DNA of 64,000 nucleotides from Promethearchaeota archaeon (GCA_011364975.1 RDOE01000005.1:1-64000); one strand, 5' to 3'. Numbered from the stretch's first letter, positions 1 to 10,743 are shown. A program made the numbers and translations. The notes: generated from the sequence alone by a model not told the origin.

Positions 1-122
1 AGATTTCAAAAGCGTTCGAGGAAATTTCTCCCTGGCAAGGAAAATGGCCTATGTTATAAAAATAGACCTAAAATTTTCAGAAAATTGGCAGTGAGGGGGC
101 TATACTTATTATTTGAAATTTG

Positions 123-1739
123 TTATTTTGTTTCGGTTGTAGATGAAGATTTAGAGAGAGAGCTTCTAGATTGGTGTTTTTTTCTGATGATTCGATAAAG
201 GACGGCAGCGAGTATTATTGGACCGATAAGGATTGAGAGGGTAATTATTAAGTCAGCGGGATAGCCATAAATGCACCCACCATTAGCCCAGAATGAATTC
301 CCTTTACAATTAAATTCTACTATGCAGGCTCCATTTCCTGTTATAGTATTTCCAGTCACAGAGTTATAATCACTTCCATAAGAGAGATAAATTCCACGAT
401 GGTCATAGTTAATTATTTTATTGTCTGAAATGACATTATTAGAGGCGTCGTATAACAATAGAATTCCATTATAACTTTTATCCAGCGTATTTTTTGAGAT
501 GGTATTATAATAGCTTTGGAATAACTGGATACCATTATGGCATTTTGTAAGCTTATTTGCCGAGATAGTGTTTTTGGAGCTATATTTTAATTCAATTCCA
601 AGAGTATAGTTAGTTAGGCTGTTTTCATTAATCACATTACTTTGACTGCTGGAGAGATAGATTGATCCTGTACTACCTCCGAATGTACTTAGGCCAACTG
701 CGGTATTTTGTTTAATTTGGTTATTTTTACTAGAATCTAAGTGGATATTAAAATAGGAATTCTGAATAAGAGTATTTTCAGAGATAAGGTTATTATCACT
801 TTTTTTTAAATAAATTCCATCAGTATTATAACTCACAGTGCTGTTTGTCAAGATGATATCATTACATAGGTATAAGGATATTGCTTTTGAAGTGTGGGAA
901 ATGCTTAAATTGGAAATTATAGAATCGTTGCAATTAGCGAGAAAGACTTGTCCTGCATTTAAGAAGTCATCATAATTGAGATTAACTTTATTATTGTAAT
1001 AATAGAGGGGTTTATCATTGACTAAATTAGTGGAATCGATGTCATGGTGCGCGATATTGTGTAAATATCTTGTCCAATTTCCATTAAAAAGAGCAGCATC
1101 TATATATAAGCCATCCCCGCTTAATGAGTTTCTAGATAAGGAGTTGTATTCACAGGTTATCATGCTTATCCCATTTCTTACTATTAAATTATCTGAAATA
1201 TTAATGTAATTACTTTCATCTAAGTGAATTCCAGTACCATTGATAATATTGGAATAAATAGTTGCGTTATGACTATTAAATAAATATATTCCGTTTTGAA
1301 TATTAAAAAGACTATTATTAGTAATGATACCATTCTGAGTGTTCTTTAGGGTAATTGCATAAGCTAGTGGTCCCGTAGAGTTACAAATAGTACAATTTTC
1401 TATTCTAAAGTGTTCATTCGAATTTGTTATACTAATAGCTGTCCCGTAAAAGTTAGAAATTGTTACATTTTTAATAATGTATGGATCAGTATATGTACCA
1501 TTACCCGTACAAATTCCTAGGGCTATAGCAGCAGTCCAATTATTATCAATGGTAATTACATTAGAGGCTTCTGAAATTCGTAAATGATTAATGGTACAAT
1601 CCATTTTTAATAAATTGTTCACTGGAGGATTACTATATTGTATTCTGGAGCGAGGAATAATAACATAAGAAGAAGAAAAGGACAAAGCGAATACTAATGT
1701 ACACAATACTATTATACTTATTTTAGATTTGGATTTCAT
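123..1739 (-). CDS. NosD-like right-handed parallel beta-helix surface protein with signal peptide and C-terminal TM anchor
   Basis: Repeated N-x-I-x-x-N-x-L beta-helix rungs (e.g. NSTVSYNTDGIYLKKSDNNLISENTL); hydrophobic N-terminus; C-terminal LIITLSILIGPIILAAVLY helix. Confidence 0.85.
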   Translation of the reverse strand: MKSKSKISIIVLCTLVFALSFSSSYVIIPRSRIQYSNPPVNNLLKMDCTINHLRISEASNVITIDNNWTAAIALGICTGNGTYTDPYIIKNVTISNFYGTAISITNSNEHFRIENCTICNSTGPLAYAITLKNTQNGIITNNSLFNIQNGIYLFNSHNATIYSNIINGTGIHLDESNYINISDNLIVRNGISMITCEYNSLSRNSLSGDGLYIDAALFNGNWTRYLHNIAHHDIDSTNLVNDKPLYYYNNKVNLNYDDFLNAGQVFLANCNDSIISNLSISHTSKAISLYLCNDIILTNSTVSYNTDGIYLKKSDNNLISENTLIQNSYFNIHLDSSKNNQIKQNTAVGLSTFGGSTGSIYLSSSQSNVINENSLTNYTLGIELKYSSKNTISANKLTKCHNGIQLFQSYYNTISKNTLDKSYNGILLLYDASNNVISDNKIINYDHRGIYLSYGSDYNSVTGNTITGNGACIVEFNCKGNSFWANGGCIYGYPADLIITLSILIGPIILAAVLYRIIRKKHQSRSSLSKSSSTTETK

Positions 1740-1865
1740 ATAATATTCTTCTTAGAATATGAATGACATTTCAAGAGATATTAGTTAAATAGAATATATA
1801 AACCTATTTTACAGAAAATGCGAAATTTAAAGTTACTCAATTGAAATTATCTTTTATAATCATCA

Positions 1866-3059
1866 CTATTTTCGCTTTTTAATAAAGGCACCAGACTTCA
1901 TTAACTCACAGGGTTTAAGATAAGGCTTATTTATTTTTGTTGCGAGCTCTTCCAGCATGTTAGACCATTGTTCATACTTATGCTTGCCTGCACTAAACGG
2001 ACCGGGCATTCCGGGGCCAGTTAACATTACATCGTCGATAATTTTATACCCAGTAACGACTCCTTCTTCTAAGAGTTTGCAACCCTCATTTAACTGAATT
2101 GCCAGAATGATTTCGTGATTTAATAAACCAGCTTTTTTAGTTAAATTAATTTCAGGTTTTCCGGAAGTCCAATCATATAATCCTGTGCCGGACTTTTTAC
2201 CGAATTTTCCTTGCGCAACGAGAGTTGTAAGAACTTTTCCGGGAGTGATGTCTGGAGAGAGTATTTGTTCAAATATTTTCATACTTTTATACATAACATC
2301 AAGTCCCAGATAATCAGCTAGCTCGCATGGTCCCATTGGCATCAGAGTTCTTGCCCCAGCATCGGCGTCAATTTCTTCAAATGGGACGCCCTTTTCATGT
2401 GCTTTATCAATGATCCAATTGGTGTAAACAAGTGGGGGAATGAGTAATCTATTGGCAATAAATCCTGGGGTTTCCTTTTCAATACGAACGGGAAATCTTT
2501 TAGCATTAAAACAAGGGAGGCTTTTGGCTATTTTAAATCCAATTTCCATCGCTTTATCGGAAGTATTCTTGCCTCTCATTAGTTCGACACAACCCGTAAA
2601 GATTGGAGGAACAAAAAAGTGCATACCGATAACGCGTTCGGGTTTATTTGTGGATTCGCAAATTTTGGATATAAGCAGAGTTGAGGTGTTTGATGCCAAT
2701 ATGGCGTGTTCGGGGGCATACTTACCTAGTTTGTTAAATACTCCTTGTTTAATTTCCAAATCTTCAGAAACAGCCTCAATTATGAAATCGGCGTCTTTTA
2801 CAGCTTTTATTAAGTCTGTAGCTGTTGTTAGTCGTTTCATTATTTTTGCCACACTGGTTTTATCACCTAACTTCCCTTTACTTTCAAGTTTAGTAACGCC
2901 TTCTTCAATTTTACTAGCTCCCCGATCAACGATTTCTTTGTTAAGATCAACTAAAATTGTATCGTAGTCTGCCAATAAAGCAGCTTGGGCAATACCACTT
3001 CCCATGGTGCCTGCTCCAATAACGACAAGTTGCTTAACTTCAAAATTAGAATTATCCAT
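1866..3059 (-). CDS. 3-hydroxyacyl-CoA dehydrogenase
   Basis: N-terminal VIGAGTMGSGIAQ Rossmann motif, SNTSTLLISKI, GMHFF, ETPGFIANRLL. Confidence 0.92.
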   Translation of the reverse strand: MDNSNFEVKQLVVIGAGTMGSGIAQAALLADYDTILVDLNKEIVDRGASKIEEGVTKLESKGKLGDKTSVAKIMKRLTTATDLIKAVKDADFIIEAVSEDLEIKQGVFNKLGKYAPEHAILASNTSTLLISKICESTNKPERVIGMHFFVPPIFTGCVELMRGKNTSDKAMEIGFKIAKSLPCFNAKRFPVRIEKETPGFIANRLLIPPLVYTNWIIDKAHEKGVPFEEIDADAGARTLMPMGPCELADYLGLDVMYKSMKIFEQILSPDITPGKVLTTLVAQGKFGKKSGTGLYDWTSGKPEINLTKKAGLLNHEIILAIQLNEGCKLLEEGVVTGYKIIDDVMLTGPGMPGPFSAGKHKYEQWSNMLEELATKINKPYLKPCELMKSGAFIKKRK

Positions 3060-3397
3060 TGATCTTTAGCTCTGTAAATTGATAAATTTCTTCCTTCGCA
3101 AAAAGTTGTTACTAGTTAAATCTATAGAAATTAATATTTTCTAAACAAGAAATAATATTGTAATTAACCTGAATTAGGTTTTTTAATTTTTTTTTACTTT
3201 TATTTTATTTGTTTGAAAAGGGAATATTGTGAAAAAAGCTGTGAAATAGCGTGATGGGAGGAGATTACAGAAGTGAGTGATATTGGGGATAGTGATCGAT
3301 GTGGATGTTAGGAGTAAAAGGAGGAACAGATATAAAAAGAAACTTACTTTAATTAACATTAAAAGTATATCTCGTGGAGATTAGAAGGTAATGAGTT

Positions 3398-3772
3398 ATG
3401 GTTCGTTCAACGGGTAAAGTTCCGATTACCAAGGAGGAGGCAAAAAAGAGTTTATATTATAGTATCGTGGTAATGATTTTGATAGCCTTGTTTTTCGTGT
3501 TAATTTTGAACTTATCTCAGGATTTATTAATAATTATGATGTTTATTCCATTGCTGACAATGTATTTTTTCTTGGGATTTATTTCTTTTATTATGTACTT
3601 TCTTGATAATGAAATGGCGTATGGGATGTGGATTTCGCGTAAGAAGGCGAAAGAGTTGAAAAAGTTTAAGAGGATACAGTTTGGGAGGAGAGTAAGGATA
3701 GTAATTCTTGTCATGGCAATAATACCGTTTATTATGGTTTTGATAAGTCTTCTAGGAATTATGTCAGGTTAA
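3398..3772 (+). CDS. small membrane protein of unknown function
   Basis: ORF with three hydrophobic helices. Confidence 0.6.
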   Translation: MVRSTGKVPITKEEAKKSLYYSIVVMILIALFFVLILNLSQDLLIIMMFIPLLTMYFFLGFISFIMYFLDNEMAYGMWISRKKAKELKKFKRIQFGRRVRIVILVMAIIPFIMVLISLLGIMSG

Positions 3773-3802
3773 GATTTCTAAATATTACAGAGCAGTGCAA
3801 AT

Positions 3803-5443
3803 TTATGATTCTATAGAAGCGTTTCGTGTTGGTCTTTTTGGTTCTACTAGTATAGTGAAGATTCCAAATAATCGTTTGAGAAAGGTTGGGTTAGTTTCCT
3901 TTTCCCTTGCATAATTGATCCCCAAACAATCTAATCGTTTTGAGAGCGTATGAAGTCTACTTGTAAATGAGGTGTAACTTTTCAAGATTTTTTGGGTCCA
4001 TCCCGTTTCAGCAACGGCAAATAGCCGGGGAAATATTTGCCAATACAGGTTGTGAGCATTTCGGACCCATTCTGTCCAGAGAGGGGCTTCTATTCCTAAT
4101 ACGTTTTGATGAAATTGGGGTGCTAATTTTTTAGGGATTGGATCATATGCATAGGTTTTCTTTAATGGAGTAAAGGCATAGCCATAATCTAAATATACTC
4201 GTCCATATTTGGACATGACTATCTTTCGGCCGCGTTTGAGATGGTTAATGACTTTTTTTTTGTCAAACATCCAATATTGACTAATTACATCAATGGGAAG
4301 GGTATCATTAAGAATTTGATTCCATCCCATAGTCCTTTTCCCATGAAGCGCCAAAAATGTTACTATTCGATTTGTAAAGTAATATTGTAGGTCCTTTTCA
4401 TCCTCAAATCCTTCCATTTTTATTCGAGCTTGGCAGTCGGGGCACTGTTTCCACCGTGTTTTTGGAACTTCATCTCCACCTATGTGAATAATTTCTGAAG
4501 GGAACAATGTCATGATTTCTTTTAAAATATTTTGTAGGAAGGTAAAAACATGCTCTTTTCCAACACAAAACACGTCTTTATGGATACCTACAATTGACGA
4601 GACATCAAAGGGTCCACCGGAGCAGCTCATTTCAGGGTATGCGGATAAAGCGGCTATGCAATGTCCGGGCATTTCTATTTCCGGAATTATGTTAATACCT
4701 CTGTTAGCAGCATAAGTGACAATTTCTTTTATATCATCTTGGGTGTAATATCCTTGATGGGGAATTCCATCTTGATTTTTACTGATAAAGCCCCCGATTT
4801 GAGAGGAAGTCCGTTTAGAGCCAATTTCGGTGAGTTTTGGATATTTTTTAATCTCAATCCTCCACCCTTGGTCATCGGTGAGGTGCCAATGAAAGACATT
4901 CATTTTAAGGAGTGCAAGGAGGTCAAGTATTTTAAGAACTATTTCCTTTCCTAAGAAATGTCGTGCATCGTCAAGCATAAATCCGCGCCATGGAAATCGG
5001 GGATAATCTTCAATTTGAACGCATGACACGCCCCAGTTAACATTTTTAACTTCATTAGAATGGTCAATTTCAGGGGGGAGGAGTTGACGCAGGCTTTGGA
5101 TGCCATAAAAGATGCCAATAGAAGTGAGAGCAGAGATGATCACATTTTCTCGTGTGATTTTAATAGAGTATCCTTCTAAGCCAAGATGGCTCAGCCCGTT
5201 GTCAAGTTTTAGGACTATAGAATTAGTGTTAAAATGATTCGGAGGGATGATTTTGACGTTAAACTCAAATGTAGTTGCGGGATATAGGAAGTTTTGTAGA
5301 AATTCACCGATTTTTTTAAGTTCTGGGTCGCATTCGATTATGGTTTCGTGATTAAAGGCAAATTGACCTGTTTCTGGAGTAAGTTTTACGGGTAATGGTA
5401 TAATGGATGGGGTGTACTGGGTGTGATTTTTTTGATGGGTCAT
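3803..5443 (-). CDS. GH20 beta-N-acetylhexosaminidase
   Basis: HWHLTDDQGWRIEIKKYPKLTEIG, IIPEIEMPGH and the catalytic HIGGDEVPKTRW pair. Confidence 0.92.
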   Translation of the reverse strand: MTHQKNHTQYTPSIIPLPVKLTPETGQFAFNHETIIECDPELKKIGEFLQNFLYPATTFEFNVKIIPPNHFNTNSIVLKLDNGLSHLGLEGYSIKITRENVIISALTSIGIFYGIQSLRQLLPPEIDHSNEVKNVNWGVSCVQIEDYPRFPWRGFMLDDARHFLGKEIVLKILDLLALLKMNVFHWHLTDDQGWRIEIKKYPKLTEIGSKRTSSQIGGFISKNQDGIPHQGYYTQDDIKEIVTYAANRGINIIPEIEMPGHCIAALSAYPEMSCSGGPFDVSSIVGIHKDVFCVGKEHVFTFLQNILKEIMTLFPSEIIHIGGDEVPKTRWKQCPDCQARIKMEGFEDEKDLQYYFTNRIVTFLALHGKRTMGWNQILNDTLPIDVISQYWMFDKKKVINHLKRGRKIVMSKYGRVYLDYGYAFTPLKKTYAYDPIPKKLAPQFHQNVLGIEAPLWTEWVRNAHNLYWQIFPRLFAVAETGWTQKILKSYTSFTSRLHTLSKRLDCLGINYAREKETNPTFLKRLFGIFTILVEPKRPTRNASIES

Positions 5444-5588
5444 ATTTAAAGGTTATTTTGGTGTAATTTTAGTTTAATCGAAAAGTATCCATAGGGATAA
5501 GTAATTCTGAAAGCGAAATGTGTTAAAATACTATAAAAAAAGTAAACATAAAGGTATTTATTGAGTAGTTTGGAAAAGAGGAGGGCTA

Positions 5589-5972
5589 TTAGGAGGTAAT
5601 ATTGAATATTATATTGAGTATTACAAGGCAAGTTGACGCAACAAGGATGATTCCGAACATAATCACGAAGGGCCATTGGTTTTTTTGTGCGTAATAACCT
5701 GCAGAATTGATTACTGCATAGATTATTAGTCCCATTGCGAGAATAAAGAAATGAGGTGCCCAAGGGAGCCCAGTTAGAAGGAAGATTCCGCATAGTAGAG
5801 AGAGGGTTCCCATTAAAATTTCAGCGGTTATATGGAATGCAATTGCGATGGGTTCGGTTTTTATTTCTGGTATTTGTTTTGTTAGATACAACATTGTCCA
5901 TAGTCCTATAATCCCGATTCCTATTACTATAGCGTATATTCCGCTAATTATTAAAAGTGTTATCTTTTTCAC
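5589..5972 (-). CDS. small four-helix membrane protein
   Basis: ORF with strongly hydrophobic segments. Confidence 0.6.
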   Translation of the reverse strand: MKKITLLIISGIYAIVIGIGIIGLWTMLYLTKQIPEIKTEPIAIAFHITAEILMGTLSLLCGIFLLTGLPWAPHFFILAMGLIIYAVINSAGYYAQKNQWPFVIMFGIILVASTCLVILNIIFNITS

Positions 5973-6202
5973 ATTTTTAGGTAGTTTTGTTAAATAAGAT
6001 AAGCGAGTAATTAAATAAAAAATTTTTTATTCATATTTTTACTTCTCTGAAATTAATGTAAGAGATTTATGAGTCTTCTAAGCTTATTCAAAATCTGACT
6101 CTTTCGATTAGCAATTAGTAGAGATTTTTTAAATTATGATTCAAATAATTAATCAGAGTTAATGAGAAATTTTCAGAGTTTTAAGATAGTAGGGTAGAAA
6201 AG

Positions 6203-7592
6203 GTGCTAGATCCGGAATTTATTACGGCGAATATAGATCAGATTGGCAAAAAGGAAGCGCGAGTGATATTAAGGGAGTGGATTTCAGGTTCAGAGGACGT
6301 AAAAAAGCGGAGAGAGGCGTTAGATGCTTACATTACATTAGATAATGGGAAGGATTTTGGTTTTTATGAACAGTTATTTCTTACTGATGAGGATGTAGGG
6401 ATACAAAGAATTGCGGGGGCTTGTTTAAGCGATAGATATAGCACGGATAAAAAATTACTGGCTTTGCTGCAGTTTGTATTATTTGAGCAGAAGGAGATTG
6501 AGCCAAAAGTGTTTGCGATCGAGCTATTAAACTCGATTAACACAAAGAAGGCACGGAGGATTTTACGGGATTACTTAAAGAAGTTAGTAAAATTAGTTTC
6601 TAAGGATAAAAAGGTGGATTTTTCAAAGGAGATGTCGGGAATGGACTCCTTATCTTCGAGTTTAAGTGTACCAGTATCTAATGAGGTAATTGATATTATT
6701 ATCAATTTAACATTGGCAGAATATTATGAGAAGGTATGCCAGTATAATGTAACGATGATGGGGGGGGTGATAGTTCAATTACGATGTGAGGGAGCGGGCC
6801 TTATGGAGATTTCTCAGATTAAAGGCCTTGATAAACTGCAACATTTAGTACACTTAAATTTAAATAGAAATAGAATTGAGAGGGTAAAAGGCCTTGATCA
6901 TTTAAAGGAGTTAAGATCACTTATTTTATCGGAGAATTTGACTGAGTCTTTAGAACACTACGAGTATTTGGGAAATTTAAGAGAGTTAAATTTGGCCTCC
7001 AACAAAATTGAGGAGATAATCCCTATTAATCTTAAAAATTTAGAGAAACTTTCCTTGGATCGGAATCGTATTTCGGAGATAAAAAATTTAGATGAGTTAG
7101 TGGGATTAGAATTTTTAAACTTGAGTCATAACCATATCACCGAGATTAGCGGTTTGAATTCATTAGTCAATCTTAAGAACTTGAATCTTTCATTCAATAA
7201 TATTTCCAGTATTACGGGGTTAGATAGACAACCTATTAGACCTAAAAGTATTAACATTGTCGAATAACAAAATTGAAAGAATAGAGAACTTAGATAATTT
7301 GGAAAATCTTAAAAAGTTAGAAATTTCAGAGAACAGGATACAAAAGATAAGCGGTTTGGAGCATCAACTCCATTTACAGGAATTATTCTTAGATCGGAAC
7401 CAGGTGAAGAGAATCGAGGGGGTGCATAATTTAGGGAGTTTGATTATCTTATTTTTGGAGAAAAACCAGATAGAGTGCTTTAAACTGGAGGATATTCAGC
7501 ATTTAAAAAGCCTAAATTTTATTTTTCTTAATGAAAATCCCTTAAATTTGGAGAGTAGAGCGCTTTATCTCAAAAAAACTCGTTTTCCTTAA
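6203..7592 (+). pseudogene. SDS22-like leucine-rich-repeat protein, split by a -1/+1 frame change into ORFs 6203..7267 and 7257..7592
   Basis: LRR register LxxLxxLxLSxNxI is continuous across the two ORFs if one TAGA of the tandem TAGATAGA (7221-7228) is removed. Confidence 0.8.
7221..7228. repeat. 4-bp tandem duplication TAGATAGA at the LRR frameshift site
   Basis: Direct reading; removal of one copy gives GLDNLLDLKVLTLSNNKIERIENLD in one frame. Confidence 0.8.
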
Positions 7593-7767
7593 ATTAATGG
7601 TTAAGTTTGTATAAGCTTTTAGATTGATTGAAGGTCGAAGGTTGAATTTAAAAAATGGACTACTTTAATTTTTAGTATACTATAGAATATAAATTAAATA
7701 TGGTTTAGTTTTGATTTAGAATAGATTAATTTTGATACAACAATTTTAGTTATTTAGTTGAAGAGTC

Positions 7768-9036
7768 ATGAAAAGGCAATGGATACAAATTATCGGGCTA
7801 TTTTTAATTTTGGGGTCTTCCTGTTGGTCGGTATGGTTTGCGGGTTCAATTTTTTTTGAATATTCAGAAGCTAGTCGAATTGAAGATAATATAGGAGTCA
7901 GAACTTCGAATCCAAATTATTGGCCTATTTCTGGGTGGAGGAGTTCTGTACCAGAGGAGCAGGGAGTATCGTCCCAAAAGTTAAATGAAATGGAGGACTA
8001 TATAGAGAATCAGAATTTAAGGAATTATATTGATTCGATACTTATTGTCCGGAATGGTTATCTTGTGTATGAATGGTATCCTTCCATCGGTTATAATGAG
8101 AATATCAGGCACCATATATTTTCTTGTACAAAGGTATTTACGTCAGCACTAATAGGGATTGCAATAGAGGAGGGTTATATCGGTGGCGTAGATGATTATG
8201 TTCTGGATTATTTTCCGAATAGAACAATTAATAATTTGGATGCTCGAAAGGAAGCGATGACAATTAGACATTTACTCACCATGACTTCTGGATTGGAATG
8301 GAATGATAACCCCAATTTTTATCAGATGGAAGTCAGTTCAAACTGGGCTCAATATGTATTGGATCGTCCTATGGAATTTCAACCGGGAACCGTATGGAAT
8401 TATAATACGGGGTGTTCTCATTTGTTATCCGTCATTCTTAATGAAGTGACCCCGTATGGAACTCGTGCTTATGCGATAGAGAAAATCTTCAATCCGCTCA
8501 ACATTACCAATTATATATGGAATAATGATGCTCAAGGGATTCCTATTGGGGGTACACAGTTATTTATTACCCCCAGAGATATGGCGAAATTTGGTTATTT
8601 GTACCTTAAAAACGGATATTGGAATGGAACTCAGCTTATTCCTTCAAATTGGGTTGTTGAATCGAGAACTGCAGTTGTATCGTTTGAATTCGAGCAAGGT
8701 CATGGATCGGGCTATGGTTATCAATGGTGGACATATAATTTAGCAAATGGATATGCAGCTCGAGGTTCAAATCAACAACATATTTATGTCATTCCAGACC
8801 TCAACTTAGTAGTAGTGAGTACAGGTAATACGGAATATCCATTTATAAATTTGTTAGTGGATTATATCCTTCCCTCAGCAGGATTTTCTCCAATAAATCT
8901 GATGTTAGTGATATCTCTTATTGTCTTTTTAAGTACATTGGGTGCCTATTTTGGTTATAAGTATTATAAATCACATACGAAAAAGAAATCCATTCAAGAG
9001 AGTAGAGAACAAGATTCAACCGATACTGGTAAGTAG
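7768..9036 (+). CDS. serine beta-lactamase-family hydrolase (class C / 6-aminohexanoate-dimer hydrolase type), membrane anchored
   Basis: SCTK (SxxK) motif in HHIFSCTKVFTSALIG, YNTG, HLLTMTSGLEW; N- and C-terminal TM segments. Confidence 0.88.
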   Translation: MKRQWIQIIGLFLILGSSCWSVWFAGSIFFEYSEASRIEDNIGVRTSNPNYWPISGWRSSVPEEQGVSSQKLNEMEDYIENQNLRNYIDSILIVRNGYLVYEWYPSIGYNENIRHHIFSCTKVFTSALIGIAIEEGYIGGVDDYVLDYFPNRTINNLDARKEAMTIRHLLTMTSGLEWNDNPNFYQMEVSSNWAQYVLDRPMEFQPGTVWNYNTGCSHLLSVILNEVTPYGTRAYAIEKIFNPLNITNYIWNNDAQGIPIGGTQLFITPRDMAKFGYLYLKNGYWNGTQLIPSNWVVESRTAVVSFEFEQGHGSGYGYQWWTYNLANGYAARGSNQQHIYVIPDLNLVVVSTGNTEYPFINLLVDYILPSAGFSPINLMLVISLIVFLSTLGAYFGYKYYKSHTKKKSIQESREQDSTDTGK

Positions 9037-9103
9037 AAGACCAAACCTTTTGGTATTAATTTAAAAATTTTTTTTCTTATTAGTAAAAGTGTTAAATTGA
9101 TTA

Positions 9104-9685
9104 TTATTTGGGATTCGAATCAGGATGTTGATGAATGTAATCATCAATCCACAGTTCCATGAGTACTTCGTCATAATAATTGGCATCCATAAAGAATTGG
9201 TTTTTTCTAATTCCAACCGTTTTAAATCCTACTTTTTTATAGAGAGAAAGAGCTCGGGTATTATTGGAGAAACAACTTAAAATGATTTTTTCCTTGTCAT
9301 TTAACTTTTTAGATTCCCGTATCGCTAAGTCGATTAAATGAAGTCCTATTCCCAAATCTCGGTATTTTTGTTGTATTATTATTCCTAAGCGTCCAACGTG
9401 GTTAGCTGCGTCCCATTCTAAGTTTGAGACTTCACATTGGCCAATAATATTGAGAGGACTTTTAAATTCAGGAAGCACGGCTACAACGCATAGTTCTTTT
9501 TCTTGTAATAAATGGTTATACCATGATTGCTTTTCATATTCAGACCGAACGGGGAAGAACACCGGTAAATAGATACCTTCTTCGACAACTTCGTTGAAAT
9601 TGTGCCAAATGCCTTCAATATCAGCTTCAGATACATGTCTAAGGATAATCTTTTCTCCGTTTTTTAGTTGGAATACTTTTTTCAT
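9104..9685 (-). CDS. GNAT-family N-acetyltransferase
   Basis: RLGIIIQQKYRDLGIGLHLIDLAIRES and NTRALSLYKKVGFKTVG. Confidence 0.9.
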   Translation of the reverse strand: MKKVFQLKNGEKIILRHVSEADIEGIWHNFNEVVEEGIYLPVFFPVRSEYEKQSWYNHLLQEKELCVVAVLPEFKSPLNIIGQCEVSNLEWDAANHVGRLGIIIQQKYRDLGIGLHLIDLAIRESKKLNDKEKIILSCFSNNTRALSLYKKVGFKTVGIRKNQFFMDANYYDEVLMELWIDDYIHQHPDSNPK

Positions 9686-9730
9686 TATCTAAATATAAGT
9701 TTTTATAATTAAATTCCTTATGGTATTATT

Positions 9731-10204
9731 ATGGAAAATGATAAAGAAAATGATAAAGAGAACGAGGGCCCTTCTAAGAATATCGATCAGAGGGTAAAAA
9801 TGCATGAGTATTTGAAAGAGGCGACTGAGAGAAAAAAGGCTCCCGTAGCTAAAGATTTAGTGGAGTTGAAACATGTTGAGGTTAAAAAGCAAAAAGTAAG
9901 TCAAGAGACCCTAGATTTAGCCCAAACACTTAAAGAGCAATTTATTGAGCATGATCAATTCGAACGGCTTTCTAATGATGAGATTACGATCTTAGAGTCT
10001 TTTATGGGTAAACGCTTATTTTTAACAAGAATTGCTATTGTAGCTAATCAAAGCAGAGTTCCGTTAGGGATTCCTCCTTTAAAGAAAGCAGAATTAGAGA
10101 AGCTTTTAAATGGGTTGATAAGTAAAGGTTATATACAAACTGAGAATGTAGCAGGAGAAATCGTATACTTACTAACAGAACGTGGAAAATATAGGGTACA
10201 GTAA
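9731..10204 (+). CDS. hypothetical protein with C-terminal winged-helix-like region
   Basis: ORF; C-terminal helix-turn-helix-like pattern ending in EIVYLLTERGKYRV. Confidence 0.55.
   Translation: MENDKENDKENEGPSKNIDQRVKMHEYLKEATERKKAPVAKDLVELKHVEVKKQKVSQETLDLAQTLKEQFIEHDQFERLSNDEITILESFMGKRLFLTRIAIVANQSRVPLGIPPLKKAELEKLLNGLISKGYIQTENVAGEIVYLLTERGKYRVQ
9734..9757. repeat. two tandem copies of GAAAATGATAAA inside the 5' end of ORF 9731
   Basis: Direct reading; encodes ENDKENDK. Confidence 0.8.
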
Positions 10205-10224
10205 TCTAAAAAATAAGGTAAAAA

Positions 10225-10527
10225 TTAATCCTTTTTTAAAATTAATTTACTTATGGGGATATCCTGGTATTCCCCTGAGGGGTATTCTCTTCTAATCGTA
10301 AGAGGCAGAATTCCTGTTTTAAGTTCTGCAAGAGCAATTTTTATGGGATCTATCATCCCCTTAGGTTTTTCTACGAGTATAGGTGCACCGTAAGAAATTT
10401 GTAACGCTCTTGCACCGGTAATTCTAGCTTTTTCATACCTGGTTAGAAAAATGGGTCCTACTTTGACATATTTCCTAACTTCATTATATTTTTTTCTTAA
10501 TTCACGCGATTCTAAAAAGGAGGACAT
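10225..10527 (-). CDS. rpoK: DNA-directed RNA polymerase subunit K (Rpb6/omega family)
   Basis: LTRYEKARITGARALQISYGAPILV...PIKIALAELKTGILPLTIRREYPSGEY. Confidence 0.93.
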   Translation of the reverse strand: MSSFLESRELRKKYNEVRKYVKVGPIFLTRYEKARITGARALQISYGAPILVEKPKGMIDPIKIALAELKTGILPLTIRREYPSGEYQDIPISKLILKKD

Positions 10528-10650
10528 GGTCTAAACCATAAAATGAGTAATTATGGGATAAAATATAAAATAACATAAAACTTTTTTGGTTTTAATAAGA
10601 ACTTACGACGGTTGAAATGTGAACGGAGTCAATATAGTGCGCAAGGGGGG

Positions 10651-10680
10651 AAGTGTTCTATCATTTAGATATTTTATGAT
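10651..10680 (-). other. tRNA intron 3, T-loop (near 59/60)
   Basis: 30 nt between TTCAAAT and CCCCC of the T arm; internal TATCAT...ATGATA hairpin. Confidence 0.78.
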
Positions 10681-10695
10681 ATTTGAACCCCCGAC

Positions 10696-10727
10696 CGTCG
10701 AGATCGTTACGAAACTATCGTAATGAC
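10696..10727 (-). other. tRNA intron 2, variable loop (45/46 or up to 48/49; GTC repeat at the junction makes the site ambiguous)
   Basis: 32 nt between AA and GTC-GGGGG; contains ATTACG/CGTAAC hairpin. Confidence 0.75.
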
Positions 10728-10743
10728 TTACACGGTGTGAGCG

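Noticed and set aside
2440-2967. ORF 2440..2967 + opposite the 3-hydroxyacyl-CoA dehydrogenase
   Set aside because: Antisense to a clear conserved gene; no recognisable domain.
5446-5793. ORF 5446..5793 -
   Set aside because: Overlaps the better membrane-protein ORF 5589..5972 in another frame and has no family signal.
10696-10727. Hairpin CATTACG-ATAGTTT-CGTAACG considered as the tRNA anticodon arm
   Set aside because: Loop ATAGTTT lacks Y32 and the R37 context and the stem has a mismatch; the CTCACAC loop with perfect ACACG/CGTGT stem after intron removal is much better.
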